This document shows, in pieces, positions 37,322 through 46,205 of a stretch of 48,787 nt of DNA (position 1 is the stretch's first letter; each line of letters opens with the position of its first letter). A model generated the notes under the pieces. That model worked only from the letters and a program-made list of their open reading frames with translations. It was not told the origin of the DNA and made no database searches. The stretch lies in the NCBI GenBank assembly GCA_039026235.1, contig JBCCMQ010000023.1, positions 1 to 48,787 on the forward strand, written 5' to 3'. The position numbers and the translations under genes were made by a program. The stretch comes from JBCCMQ01 sp039026235 (GTDB taxonomy: Bacteria; Pseudomonadota; Alphaproteobacteria; Rhodobacterales; Rhodobacteraceae).

Positions 37322-37619
37322 GGCACTGTCAGAGGAAACGGGATTGAAGAGGCGATCGGCGGGCTTAGTGTCACTGGATGATCAAGCGCTCTCCCTTCGG
37401 AACGTCTAAGGCCTTCTGCATGAACGCGGCATCGACGTGAGCCAAGAGACGGTCCGCGACTGGTGGAACCGGTTCAGCCCGATTTTCGCATCGGAGATCA
37501 AACGGAAGCGGGCGCGGCAATTACGCGCATACTCGGAATGGAAATGGCATGAGGACGAGGTCTTCGTGAGGATCAATGGCAAGCGGCACTATCCCTGGCG
37601 CGCCATCGACCACGAAGGG
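37322..37619 (+). mobile_element. IS6-family fragment A, 5' part with internal deletion
   Basis: The left tip GGCACTGTCAG is at 37322. The transposase start follows at 37378, but about 80 bp are missing after CTCTCCC: the N-terminal block jumps directly to the GGAACGTC segment of the LSLRNVEDL region and the frame is broken. The rest (WWNRFSPIFASEIKRKRARQLRAYSEWKWHEDEVF and the start of the catalytic domain) runs to DHEG. It is then cut at 37619 by the left tip of another IS6 copy. Confidence 0.8.
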
Positions 37620-37913
37620 GGCGCTGTCAGAGGAAACTGGCTTGAAGAGGTCATGGGCGGGTTTAGTCTAATTGGATGCCCAAACCTTCTCGCTTTCGGT
37701 ACTTTAAGACGAGCCCAGAGATCATCCGCCTTGCGGTGATGATATTTTTGCAGTTCCCATTGTCTCTCAGGAACGTCCAAGATCTGCTGCATGAACGCGG
37801 CATTGATGTCAGACACGAGACGATCCGGTTCTGGTGGCATCGCTTCGGTCCAGTGTTTGCCTCCGAGATCCGAAAGCGTCGGATCAGTGAACAAATGCAA
37901 AGGTTCTCGCGTG
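37620..37913 (+). mobile_element. IS6-family fragment B, 5' part only
   Basis: The left tip GGCGCTGTCAG at 37620 sits directly inside fragment A. The transposase starts at ATG 37676 with the normal block (RFRYFKTSPEIIRLAV) and continues to about RKRRISEQMQRFSR. Family similarity then stops and the frame ends at 37921. The catalytic domain and right end are missing, so this is a dead remnant in the same orientation as fragment A and the 6261-7077 copy. Confidence 0.8.
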
Positions 37914-38251
37914 GAACCTAGAGAGCAGCCATTTGCGCAGCTGCAGCGAATTGGCGCTTCGTCCCGCAGAGCCGCCGCCAGGGCTCCCGTGCCCGCAGCT
38001 GCACTGCGCAAGTCCGCTTTTAGCCCATACGAGACCTCTCAAATTTTTGCTGCGTGCGCTCGCAGCACGAAGATCGCTGCAATAGCGAAAAATTCTATGC
38101 GGCAACGCGGCTGAAAAAGCTGCCATCGATGCGTCGCGCAGCGAAGATGACGATGGCAAGGATCAAGGCGCGGGACGAAGCGGTCATGCCAATTGGTCAT
38201 ACTTATTTGATTTGTGCCGGGATCTGGTGACCCAATGGGACGGGTTGTTGG
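37914..38251. other. Non-coding stretch after the IS6 fragments
   Basis: No gene is supported here. A minus-strand open frame at 37884-38159 overlaps IS6 sequence and has low-complexity Ser/Ala/Arg composition, typical of a chance frame. The stretch may be a remnant of another mobile element, but I could not recognise which. Confidence 0.35.
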
Positions 38252-39082
38252 TTACCATGAGGTGGCAAGAACGTTTTGCGTGAACTCGATTTCTTGCGCC
38301 CATGTCGCTGGTTCAAACAGAGCCTCATGTCCTTTGCCCTCCAGCGTTGCGAAAATCGTTGCTGCGGTGGTGGCATCGTATAGCCGCTGACCCGATGCGA
38401 ACGGGATAACTCGGTCTTCGGTGCCGTGCAGAATCAGAATTGGAGCTGTGATAGCAGGAATGTGATCGATGCTGCGGAATTGGTCCTTCATCAGAAGGCG
38501 CACTGGCAACCAAGGATAACGTTTAGCCGCGATATCAACTGCCGCAGAGTAAGGTGCCCCTAATATCAATGCTTTAATTTCACGTTCAGCAGCGATTTGA
38601 ACTGCGACACCTGTGCCAAGGGACTCCCCCACCACGACGATTTTTTCAGGTGGCGTATTGCGGGCGATCAACCAATCATATGCGGTATGGGCGTCTATAA
38701 GAAGGCCCGTCTCACTAGGGACGCCAGTACTGCCGCCGTATCCACGCCATGACAGGAAGGCCACGCCGAACCCAGCTTCGGTGTACGCTCTGAGCCTGTT
38801 GGCGCGGTCGGCGATTTCACCACCATTTCCTTGAAAGAAGAGCATTGTTGGTTGCCCTTCGGACGCGGGTGCGTGCCACACTACAAGACTTTCGCCATCC
38901 CGCGTTGCAAGGTATTCCACAGTGACAATGGACAGGCCCAAAGACGAAGGGTCGGGATTATTGTTTGATGGAAAATATTGGAGTTCGCGCTGAAATACAT
39001 ACATTCCAGCCACCGCGGCAAAATAGAGTAGCGCGCATCCGATCAGCAGGGTCCTGATAGAAGTCATACAAATCGCTCGCAT
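38252..39082 (-). CDS. Membrane-anchored alpha/beta hydrolase (ABHD13/Bem46-like)
   Basis: A serine hydrolase of 276 residues. An N-terminal signal anchor (about residues 8-28) places the catalytic domain outside the cytoplasm. The oxyanion region is FFQGNGG and the nucleophile elbow is VVVGESLGTG (S154). The acid is D223 in LHGTEDRVIPF and the base H252 in GKGHEAL, giving a complete Ser-Asp-His triad. This arrangement is typical of the ABHD13/ABHD17/Bem46-like group; the substrate is unknown (esterase or thioesterase). It is isolated between IS6 remnants, with no clear operon partner. Confidence 0.85.
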   Translation of the reverse strand: MRAICMTSIRTLLIGCALLYFAAVAGMYVFQRELQYFPSNNNPDPSSLGLSIVTVEYLATRDGESLVVWHAPASEGQPTMLFFQGNGGEIADRANRLRAYTEAGFGVAFLSWRGYGGSTGVPSETGLLIDAHTAYDWLIARNTPPEKIVVVGESLGTGVAVQIAAEREIKALILGAPYSAAVDIAAKRYPWLPVRLLMKDQFRSIDHIPAITAPILILHGTEDRVIPFASGQRLYDATTAATIFATLEGKGHEALFEPATWAQEIEFTQNVLATSW

Positions 39083-39298
39083 TTTAGCTGGGTGTGTGCC
39101 GAAGGTCTTTATGATCGAAAACTGCCTTGATAGGTGCTTTGTTTCAAAACAGTTTCGAACGCATATGCTTAGTCCTTAAATGCAGTTTCACGACCCATCC
39201 TGTCAGTTGCCAATTTATCGGAGTGAGTATCACAGATACCCTTAATTTTGGCCACTTCGGGTTCAATCCGGACTTTTCCCCGAAAACAGCCTAGAACG

Positions 39299-39689
39299 GC
39301 ACTGTCAGAGGAAACTGGCTTGAAGAGGTCGTGGGCGGGCTTAGCGTTCGTGCATGACCAAGCTCTCTCCCTTTCGGTACTTTAAGACGAGCCCCGAGAT
39401 CATCCGCCTTGCGGTGATGATGTACGTGCGGTTCCCATTGTCTCTCGGGAACGTCGAAGATCTACTGCATGAACGCGGCATTGATGTGAGCCACGAGACA
39501 GTTCGATACTGGTGGAACCGCTTCGGCCCGATGTTCGCTTCGGAGATCAGACGGAAGCGGGTGCAGCAGTCGGGATCATTTCAATTAAACCCGCTCCGCC
39601 GCTTTCAACGAGCAGCGCTGCCTCGGCGCCCCGTAACGGGCAGTGTCACTGCCGTATAGGAGACTTGTTGTCACTAGTCTGACAGTACC
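39299..39689 (+). mobile_element. IS6 internal-deletion derivative with both ends
   Basis: A 391-bp element with left tip GGCACTGTCAG at 39299 and right tip CTGACAGTACC ending at 39689. It keeps an intact transposase N-terminus (ATG 39354, through RRKRVQQ), then jumps to the extreme C-terminus. The middle of the gene, including the whole catalytic core, has been removed and the product ends at 39659. If its ends are functional it could be mobilised by a related transposase. Flanking 8-bp sequences do not match, so no target duplication is visible. Confidence 0.8.
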
Positions 39690-39726
39690 CGGCAGATACC
39701 ACAAGCCAGGAACATCGAAGCCTGCC

Positions 39727-41895
39727 CTATGTTGCCTGCAACGGACCGAATTGCGATTTCTTCCGCCGAGACCAGACAATGGTCCCGATAACGAGCATGG
39801 CGCCAGAAAAATTCGCCAGCGTCATCAGCGGCCAAAAAGCGAGCGCAGCACCGGCGACCAGCGCGATATTCGCAACGATGCCGATAGGGCCTTCGCTGTA
39901 TTGCTGCAGCAGCGCATTGAACGCGTAGATACCGAAGAGCCCGAAGAACCCGATCTGGCAGATCTCGATGAAACTGCCTGAAATCAACGGCGTGTAGGCG
40001 AACATCAGCGGCACGATGTAGAGGCCTTTGGCGATCTTCCAGCTTTCAAAGCCCGTCGCCATGGGCTTGGAGCCTGCGATACTCGCGGCGGTGAAGGCTG
40101 CAAGGCAAACGGGCGGCGTCACGTTGGAATCTTGGCTCAGCCAAAAAATTATGAGGTGCGCCGTCAGCAAATAGGTCGTGGCAACAGCCGGATCGACCAA
40201 TGCGGGGCGGATGGTAACGGCAATTTCAAATGGAATGGCCCGCATCAGTTCCCACGCCTCAGCTCGGCTCATGCCCTGTCCCACTTGCAGCGCCAATGGG
40301 TGTTCGACCAAGAAAAAGAGCGCAGACTTGCTGGGGTCCGCAATACCTTCAACGAGCTGCTCGACGATTAACCCGTCAGACATGATGCCCGCCAAGGCTG
40401 GCGCGGTGAGGATTGCAAGAATAATATAGGCGGCAGTGACGGGGAGCCCCATTCCCAGGACCAGGCTGGCGAGCGCCACCAAGAGGATTGCGAGAACCAT
40501 GGAGCCCTGGCTCCACTGCGCGATCATCAGTGAGAAAGAGTTGCCAACCCCGCTGGTAACGATGGCGTTGTTCATGATCCCGATCACAACCAGCAGAACG
40601 GCGGTCATGACTGAGGCGCGAATTCCCAGGCTCAGAGCCTCGGCGAGTTTGCCTTGGCCCATGGCAACGGGCGTAAACAGCTCACGAGAGGTCAGCCTTG
40701 CCAGGAGCGATGTGGCCCAACTGGTAAGGATCAACGCCGCTATCGCCCAACACGCCGCAAAGGCTGGGGTAACGCCAGACAGTAGCATCCAGATCATGAC
40801 AGTGAGGGGGATTAGAAAGACGAGCCCACCGGAAAGCAGCTTTCCTTTGTCCACGGTCATGTCGATTTCGGCTCCGGCATCATATTTGACCGCTTCGATC
40901 CGGACGATGAAGGCGACGGACAAGAAGTAGAGAATGGCTGGAACCACGGACACGGCGACGATCGTGCCGTAGGGTATGGATGTATAGCTCGCCATCACAA
41001 AGGCGCCTGCACCCATAATGGGGGGCATGAGCTGTCCACCAGTGGACGACGCGGCTTCGACCCCAGCTGCAAATTTTGGGCGAAAGCCATTTGCTTTCAT
41101 CAGCGGAATTGTAATGACGCCAGTTGAGGCAGTGTTCGCTATGGCGCTGCCCGAAATCGTCCCGGTTAGGGCCGACGAGATCACAGCCACGAATGCGGCA
41201 CCGCCCTTGATCTTGCCGGCAACGACTTTGGACAGCTCGATCACGAAATGGCTTGCTCCCGAGACGATGAGGAAGCCGCCGAAGATCATAAACAGGGTAA
41301 TATTGGTCGACGAAATCGTGGCCAGAATGCCGAACAACCCTTCGTCATTATACATGGTGCGAAACATCACGTCGTTGAGCGGCAAGCTCGCGGCGCGGAA
41401 GACGCCCGGCATGTAGCCACCCAGAAACAGGATGTAACTCAATGCGAGCACCACAAGTATCGGAATCACCCAGCCCGACACGCGGCGGGCAAGGTCAATG
41501 CTGGCAAAGATCAGGATGAACCCTGCTGCCCAATCAATCACGGTGAGCTGCCAGCCCTGGCCGGTGACGGCCAAAGAACGCTCGTAAACCGAGTTTTCGG
41601 CTCCTGCCACCCAGAGCGCCGAGGCGGCAACCAGTAGCCCATAGGCGATATCGAAGGCCCATGCCCCGCGACCTTGCGGGTTGCGGCTGATCGGGTAGAG
41701 CACCGACGCGAAGAAGGCAAAGCCTGCAAAGTGGATGGCATTTTGCCACTTGCCCGGCTCGATCAGGTAGACATTGGTCAAGACATGCCAAAGTCCAAAC
41801 GCCACCGCAGCAGCGATCAGAAAAACGGAGCGGTTCTCTAGATCGTTGACATCAAGACTGTGGCTGCGCTGATATTTCTGCGTCTCGCCGGCCAT
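39727..41895 (-). CDS. TRAP transporter fused permease (TAXI type)
   Basis: A 722-residue inner-membrane protein that joins the small (4-helix, DctQ-like) and large (12-helix, DctM-like) TRAP subunits. It would take up a carboxylate-type solute delivered by the periplasmic TAXI protein, using an ion gradient. The N-terminal ~190 residues hold the small-subunit helices. The large-subunit core includes FGGFLIVSGASHFVIELSKVVAGKIKGGAAFVAVISSALTGTISGSAIANTASTGVITIPLM and the repeat GMGLPVTAAYIILAI. The ATG at 41895 has a G-rich ribosome site. It lies 71 bp downstream of the binding-protein gene, with a strong hairpin in the gap. Confidence 0.92.
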   Translation of the reverse strand: MAGETQKYQRSHSLDVNDLENRSVFLIAAAVAFGLWHVLTNVYLIEPGKWQNAIHFAGFAFFASVLYPISRNPQGRGAWAFDIAYGLLVAASALWVAGAENSVYERSLAVTGQGWQLTVIDWAAGFILIFASIDLARRVSGWVIPILVVLALSYILFLGGYMPGVFRAASLPLNDVMFRTMYNDEGLFGILATISSTNITLFMIFGGFLIVSGASHFVIELSKVVAGKIKGGAAFVAVISSALTGTISGSAIANTASTGVITIPLMKANGFRPKFAAGVEAASSTGGQLMPPIMGAGAFVMASYTSIPYGTIVAVSVVPAILYFLSVAFIVRIEAVKYDAGAEIDMTVDKGKLLSGGLVFLIPLTVMIWMLLSGVTPAFAACWAIAALILTSWATSLLARLTSRELFTPVAMGQGKLAEALSLGIRASVMTAVLLVVIGIMNNAIVTSGVGNSFSLMIAQWSQGSMVLAILLVALASLVLGMGLPVTAAYIILAILTAPALAGIMSDGLIVEQLVEGIADPSKSALFFLVEHPLALQVGQGMSRAEAWELMRAIPFEIAVTIRPALVDPAVATTYLLTAHLIIFWLSQDSNVTPPVCLAAFTAASIAGSKPMATGFESWKIAKGLYIVPLMFAYTPLISGSFIEICQIGFFGLFGIYAFNALLQQYSEGPIGIVANIALVAGAALAFWPLMTLANFSGAMLVIGTIVWSRRKKSQFGPLQAT

Positions 41896-41921
41896 GCCCC
41901 GTCCCCCCGGTCAAACCTGAC

Positions 41922-41948
41922 GGCGGACCGGGAAGCTCCCGGACCGCC
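41922..41948 (-). promoter_or_regulatory. Intercistronic hairpin between binding protein and permease
   Basis: GGCGGACCGGGA (41922-41933) pairs with TCCCGGACCGCC (41937-41948) around a 3-nt loop, with 11 of 12 pairs. No T-run follows on the coding strand. Such hairpins between binding-protein and permease genes often stabilise the upstream mRNA or lower permease expression; that role here is inferred. Confidence 0.7.
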
Positions 41949-41966
41949 ATTCGTTGATAGCCGAGC

Positions 41967-42962
41967 TTAGTTCTTCAGGTGCTCTGGAATATCGAGACCC
42001 ACTTCCTCGTAGTAACGCTGCGCACCGGGGTGCAGCTTGACAGGCAAGCCCGCCATGGCCTTTTCAACCGCCATCGCCTTGGTGGCAGGGTGGATTGCCT
42101 GCAGGAACGGCAAGTTTTCATACATCGTCTTTGTGAGAAGATAGACATGGTTTTCGTCAACGCTGGCGTTCACAGCCAGGAAGTTGGGCTGTGCGATCGT
42201 GTTCACGTCCGCGTTCTGACCGGGATAGGTGCCGGCTTCGATGGTGTAAGGCACCCAAAGGTTGCGCCCGCCATCCATGGCCGCGAGCTGTTCATCAGTG
42301 ACGTCCAGAATGGTGAACTTACCTTCGTTAGATGCCATCAAACGGGTGATCGCGCCTGTTGGGGGCCCGGACGGGAAGCCACCAGCTACGGCTTGGCCGT
42401 TGGCCATGGCATCGGCTGTGGGACCATAACCTGCAAAAACCAGTTCAAAGTCAGACTCCATATCGAGACCCAAACCAGAAAGCAGGACACGGTTTGATCC
42501 AATCGTCCCCGAATTCTTGTTCCCCATGCCGGCAGACATACCCTTGAGGGCAACGAGATCATCCATGTTACCGGAGGTGGCTTTCTCTGTCGGCACGACG
42601 AACTGTTCGACATTCTGCCAAAGCATAGTCACAGAGCGCAGGTTTTCCTGCGGTTCCGTCACCGGGCCGGTGCCAGTTGCAGCATAGGAGCCAAAGAGAC
42701 CCTGAAGGATCGCAAAATCGGCGGTGCCCGCGCCGAGAGCCTGAACATTGGCACCCGAGCCTGCGGAGTTCACGGCAGTGAGCGAGAACTTTTCACCGGG
42801 AAGCAGCTTTACCTTCGAGAGCGTCGAAATGGCGGTGCCAACCGGGTGGTAGGTGCCGCCCGTGGAGGCGGTGTTCAAAACGTAATCGGCGCTGTCAGCG
42901 GCTGCAAATCCCGCAGACAATGTCAAAGAAGCACCCAAAGCGAGCGCGCTAAACAGTTTCAT
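41967..42962 (-). CDS. TAXI-family TRAP solute-binding protein
   Basis: A periplasmic receptor for the adjacent TRAP permease. Of 331 residues, 1-22 form a signal peptide (MKLFSALALGASLTLSAGFAAA). The mature protein shows TAXI-family features: YVLNTASTGGTYHPVGTAIS near the N-terminus, TAVNSAGSGANVQALGAGTADFAILQ, then GMGNKNSGTIGSNRVLLSGLGL and a C-terminal helical region. The ligand is unknown; TAXI proteins in general are linked to carboxylates or amino acids. ATG 42962 has a GGGAGG site eight nt upstream, which excludes the longer frame to 43034. The 124-bp gap to the regulator gene contains two dyads and probably its own promoter. Confidence 0.92.
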   Translation of the reverse strand: MKLFSALALGASLTLSAGFAAADSADYVLNTASTGGTYHPVGTAISTLSKVKLLPGEKFSLTAVNSAGSGANVQALGAGTADFAILQGLFGSYAATGTGPVTEPQENLRSVTMLWQNVEQFVVPTEKATSGNMDDLVALKGMSAGMGNKNSGTIGSNRVLLSGLGLDMESDFELVFAGYGPTADAMANGQAVAGGFPSGPPTGAITRLMASNEGKFTILDVTDEQLAAMDGGRNLWVPYTIEAGTYPGQNADVNTIAQPNFLAVNASVDENHVYLLTKTMYENLPFLQAIHPATKAMAVEKAMAGLPVKLHPGAQRYYEEVGLDIPEHLKN

Positions 42963-42983
42963 AGTTTTCCTCCCAAAGGTGTC

Positions 42984-43000
42984 GCCACGTACGGCGTGGC
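42984..43000. promoter_or_regulatory. Short dyad in the leader of the TAXI gene
   Basis: GCCACG-5-CGTGGC is a perfect 6-bp inverted repeat just upstream of the ribosome site of the binding-protein gene. It may form a small leader hairpin or be a protein site. Confidence 0.4.
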
Positions 43001-43066
43001 CAAACTTTATATAACGCGCTCGACAATCAGGCATGAAGAAAATTGCGCGTTGTCTATACGTCGCCT

Positions 43067-43080
43067 TGCGGAAATCCGCA
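43067..43080. promoter_or_regulatory. Putative operator TGCGGA-AA-TCCGCA upstream of the TAXI gene
   Basis: A perfect 6+6 palindrome about 105 bp upstream of the binding-protein start and seven nt past the regulator stop. The same arms occur in front of the sensor-kinase gene (46206-46223). The distance suits an activator site, and the sequence resembles my recollection of the DctD site core, so it is a good candidate for binding by the adjacent response regulator. Confidence 0.6.
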
Positions 43081-43086
43081 GACGGT

Positions 43087-44415
43087 CTAGTCCGAAAGCA
43101 AGTCGTCCTTGTCGATCCCCAACTTCACGACCTTCTCATTTAGAGTGCGACGCCCAATCCCTAGCGCGTCGGCGGCATCATCCATTCGACCTTTATGGGA
43201 AACGATTGCATCCGAGATCAGCTGCCGTTCAAAAGCGGCAACAGCTTCCCGCAACGTCTTTGGCACGTCAGTTTCATCCGCGCCAATCACAGCCTCGACC
43301 GATGGGGAGCCGCGTTTCGCTGACAGGACAAAACGCTCCGCGACGTTCTGCAATTCACGGACATTCCCAGGCCATTCATAGGTCAGAAGCACCGAGAAAT
43401 CAGCAGGGTGAAACTTTGGTTCTGCAACGTCATAGAGAGTGCTGAGACGACGCACATAATGGCGGAAGATCAGTAATATATCTTCCCCGCGTTCCGCCAA
43501 AAGCGGCAACTCAATCATCAAGGTGTTGAGACGGAACAGCAAATCTTGGCGCAATGCCCCGTCGGCCACGGCGATTTCCGGCGATTTCGACATGGCGCTT
43601 ATCAATCGAAACTTGAAGCTCAGCGGCCCGGACGAACCGACTGGTTGAACACGACGTTCCTCGATCACACGCAAGAGTTTCGCCTGGGTCTCGTTGGGCA
43701 TTGACGTCAATTCGTCAAGAAACAGCGTGCCCCCCTCGGCTGTCTGCATCAGACCAGGCGACCCTCGGAACCCATAAACTGTTTTCTCAAATTGCTCGGG
43801 CGGGATGTCAGCACAATTCACAGCGATGAAAGGTGCAGCCGGACCTTGCCCAAGATCGTGTAGAGCTTTCGCAACGAGCTCTTTTCCGGTGCCCGTTGCC
43901 CCATGGATCAAGACATTGGCCGGACTATCCGCAAAATCCAGTATATCCCGCCGCGCTGCCTTCAGGCTTTCGCTTTCCCCAATAAGGATTTGTTCCAAGT
44001 CGGTTAGCGATGCGAGCTGCCGTTCGAGATGCGCCGTCTTTTGCTGTGCCTGTTTGAGCCGTATCGCGTTGCTCAGAAGGGTCAGCAGGCGCCTTGGGTC
44101 AAAAGGCTTCTCGATAAAGTTATAGGCCCCATCTTGGATCGCTTTGACCGCCATTGGGATATCGCCATGGGCTGAGAACAGGACAAAGGGCACATCTGAG
44201 ACCTCTGCGGCCCTTTTCTGAAATGCGATCCCGTCCATGCCCGGCATGCGCACATCGGAAAGCACGACATCGGGCGAAACGGTTAACAGCATACTGAGCG
44301 CTTCACCGCCGCCCTTGGCAAGTTGCACAGCAAAGCCCCCTTGGACAAGAAGATGACTTAGGGACGCGCGCATCTCCCGATCATCGTCAACGACCAAAAC
44401 GCAACCTTTCGTCAT
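43087..44415 (-). CDS. DctD-like response regulator lacking the GAFTGA motif
   Basis: An NtrC-family regulator, probably controlling the adjacent TRAP genes. The receiver (1-120) has phosphoacceptor D54, S81 and K103. The AAA+ domain (~140-370) has Walker A GATGTGKE (172-179), Walker B TLFLDEL (230-236) and WPGNVRELQN. The Fis-type helix-turn-helix is at ~410-435 (DDAADALGIGRRTLNEKV). Normal members have ELFGHExGAFTGA plus about 14 residues before GGTLFLDE. Here the corresponding stretch is KTVYGFRGSPGLMQTAE (211-227), about eight residues shorter and without GAFTGA, so contact with sigma-54 is unlikely. Comparable loss is known in NtrC of Rhodobacter capsulatus, which works with sigma-70. 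The ATG at 44415 overlaps the kinase stop by 4 nt. Confidence 0.88.
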   Translation of the reverse strand: MTKGCVLVVDDDREMRASLSHLLVQGGFAVQLAKGGGEALSMLLTVSPDVVLSDVRMPGMDGIAFQKRAAEVSDVPFVLFSAHGDIPMAVKAIQDGAYNFIEKPFDPRRLLTLLSNAIRLKQAQQKTAHLERQLASLTDLEQILIGESESLKAARRDILDFADSPANVLIHGATGTGKELVAKALHDLGQGPAAPFIAVNCADIPPEQFEKTVYGFRGSPGLMQTAEGGTLFLDELTSMPNETQAKLLRVIEERRVQPVGSSGPLSFKFRLISAMSKSPEIAVADGALRQDLLFRLNTLMIELPLLAERGEDILLIFRHYVRRLSTLYDVAEPKFHPADFSVLLTYEWPGNVRELQNVAERFVLSAKRGSPSVEAVIGADETDVPKTLREAVAAFERQLISDAIVSHKGRMDDAADALGIGRRTLNEKVVKLGIDKDDLLSD

Positions 44416-46172
44416 GGGGCCGAATCTTTCTTCGGTAACACCAGGGAAAAAACCGCCCCGCCCTCTGGATTGTCATGAGCGGCCACATGCCCCCCATGCG
44501 CACGCAGTATTTCACCGGTGATGGCAAGCCCAAGCCCCATGCCATCACCCGATGACCTGGAAGAGAAAAATGGCTCTTCCATGGTTGGCAAGTCTTTCCC
44601 CATGAGCCCCGGGCCGTTGTCCGCAATGCTGATTACTGTCCGTGTGTCGACTTCAGCGCATGTAATGCGAATTTCCGGGTCAGGTGTGTCCCGAACGGCC
44701 ATTTCTGCGTTCCGCAATAAGTTCACGACCGCCTGTTCCATTTGGAGCCTATGGCACCGTACCCTCACGCGCTCCTCTGGCCGCGTCCAATGAACGCGCA
44801 CTTCATTTGCTTCCAAATTATGACGCACCAAATCCAGCGCCTCATTGATGACCGTCTCCAAGTCTGTGGTCGCCCAATCCTCGCCGGTTTGGCGTGCAAA
44901 GAAGCGTAACTGCTTGGTCGTCGCCTCCATGCGGTCCGCTAGACGGCGCAGACTACTCAGTGTGTTAGGCGATGTAATCTCCCCGCCAATTTCAGCGGCA
45001 AACAGGTGGTTTTTGAGCGCAGAGATTGGCTGTCCCAGCTCATGCGTAACTGAAGCGGCAAGTTGTCCGAGAGCCACCAATTTCGAGCTGCGCGCCAATT
45101 CCTCTTGGGCCACAACGAGACTGTGGTTCGCGCGTTCGAGCTCTTTGCGTTGCATTTGCGACAGGTCGAGCGCGGCCTGAATTCGCCGCGATCGCAAGAA
45201 CACCGAAAAAGCGATCAACCCACTTAGGAAAGCGCCCAACACTACCGTCGCCAAGATGGTCTGGCGCTGCACCGAGGCTGCGCTCGTCAAATAGTGGACC
45301 GTCCAATCCACGTACTCCGTCGGCCCGGACGTCACTAGAAAGGTATTTCCCTGCAGATTGACCCGGCCTTCTTGACCCTCTTGCCAATCCAACCGGGCAA
45401 TTTGCTCCTCACCAAACTGGCGCGCATCGACGAGCGCGGCGCGGCGTTCCGGGGCCAAATCCTCCACCGTCAGGTACAACCATTCAGGGTTCGAGGACAT
45501 GACCACGATCCCGTCGCGATTGGTTGCCAGAACCTGTTCGCCACGTTCTTGCCAAGAGGCCTGTAACTCACTGATGTCCAGTTTGATGGCAACGACCCCG
45601 ACGGTGTCGCCCGTTTCGGACGTAAGAGGTTCCGCCACAAAATAGCCAGGCCGCCCCGTCGTGGCGCCGATGGCAAAATAGGCGCTGCGATCGCCCGCCG
45701 CCGCGAGCTGAAAATAGGGTCGAAATCCGTAATTCTGACCCAAAAAGCTGTTGGACTGGCGGTAGTTCGATGCCGCCACGACCTCGCCATCCATGTCCAT
45801 GATGTATATCGCCTCAAGTTCCGAAGCCTCGGCAAACCGAGCGAGTGTCGCATTCAGCTCCAAAGCGGAACCCATTGCCACATGATCCGAAAACGAACGG
45901 TTTTCACCGATCACAAAGGGGAGATGTTGGTGCTGCTTCAGAGCTTCATTGAGGGATCGAACATAGAGCGCATTCTGACTGGCTGCCACCGATACCGCCT
46001 GAGCCTGGAACAGCCGGCTCGCCCCGAAATACGTCAACGCAATCGCGACCCCTGTCGTTGCGATAAGGATCACAACGACGCTTGTGCGGATACGCTCTGG
46101 TATGGTCGTATCGTCGGTCAATGCCTTCCTTACGTTGCCGCTCTCCCGACCATTGCAAGTTGAGAGACCCAT
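44412..46172 (-). CDS. DctB-like sensor histidine kinase
   Basis: A membrane kinase that would sense a periplasmic ligand and phosphorylate the adjacent regulator. About 586 residues: helix 1 (~32-52), a periplasmic dCache-like sensor (~55-300, with GEVVAASNYRQSNSFLGQNYGFRPYF, typical of DctB), and helix 2 (~305-328). A coiled-coil linker follows, then H-box LAASVTHELGQP with H377, N-box QAVVNLLRNAE, and G-boxes ISIADNGPGL and GMGLGLAI. The frame is open upstream to 46505 but that part lacks family features. I use ATG 46172; a TTG at 46121 preceded by AAGGAAGG is an alternative. It overlaps the regulator gene by ATGA. Three dyads lie 34-75 bp upstream. Confidence 0.87.
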   Translation of the reverse strand: MGLSTCNGRESGNVRKALTDDTTIPERIRTSVVVILIATTGVAIALTYFGASRLFQAQAVSVAASQNALYVRSLNEALKQHQHLPFVIGENRSFSDHVAMGSALELNATLARFAEASELEAIYIMDMDGEVVAASNYRQSNSFLGQNYGFRPYFQLAAAGDRSAYFAIGATTGRPGYFVAEPLTSETGDTVGVVAIKLDISELQASWQERGEQVLATNRDGIVVMSSNPEWLYLTVEDLAPERRAALVDARQFGEEQIARLDWQEGQEGRVNLQGNTFLVTSGPTEYVDWTVHYLTSAASVQRQTILATVVLGAFLSGLIAFSVFLRSRRIQAALDLSQMQRKELERANHSLVVAQEELARSSKLVALGQLAASVTHELGQPISALKNHLFAAEIGGEITSPNTLSSLRRLADRMEATTKQLRFFARQTGEDWATTDLETVINEALDLVRHNLEANEVRVHWTRPEERVRVRCHRLQMEQAVVNLLRNAEMAVRDTPDPEIRITCAEVDTRTVISIADNGPGLMGKDLPTMEEPFFSSRSSGDGMGLGLAITGEILRAHGGHVAAHDNPEGGAVFSLVLPKKDSAP

Positions 46173-46205
46173 CGCAAATCGCATTCGTGCGAATAGCAAC
46201 CTTGC

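Noticed and set aside
37884..38159. 91-residue minus-strand frame
   Set aside because: It overlaps the IS6 fragment and has low-complexity Ser/Ala/Arg composition.
42963..43086. Sigma-54 (-24/-12) promoter in front of the TAXI gene
   Set aside because: No GG-10-GC spaced element was found on the coding strand.
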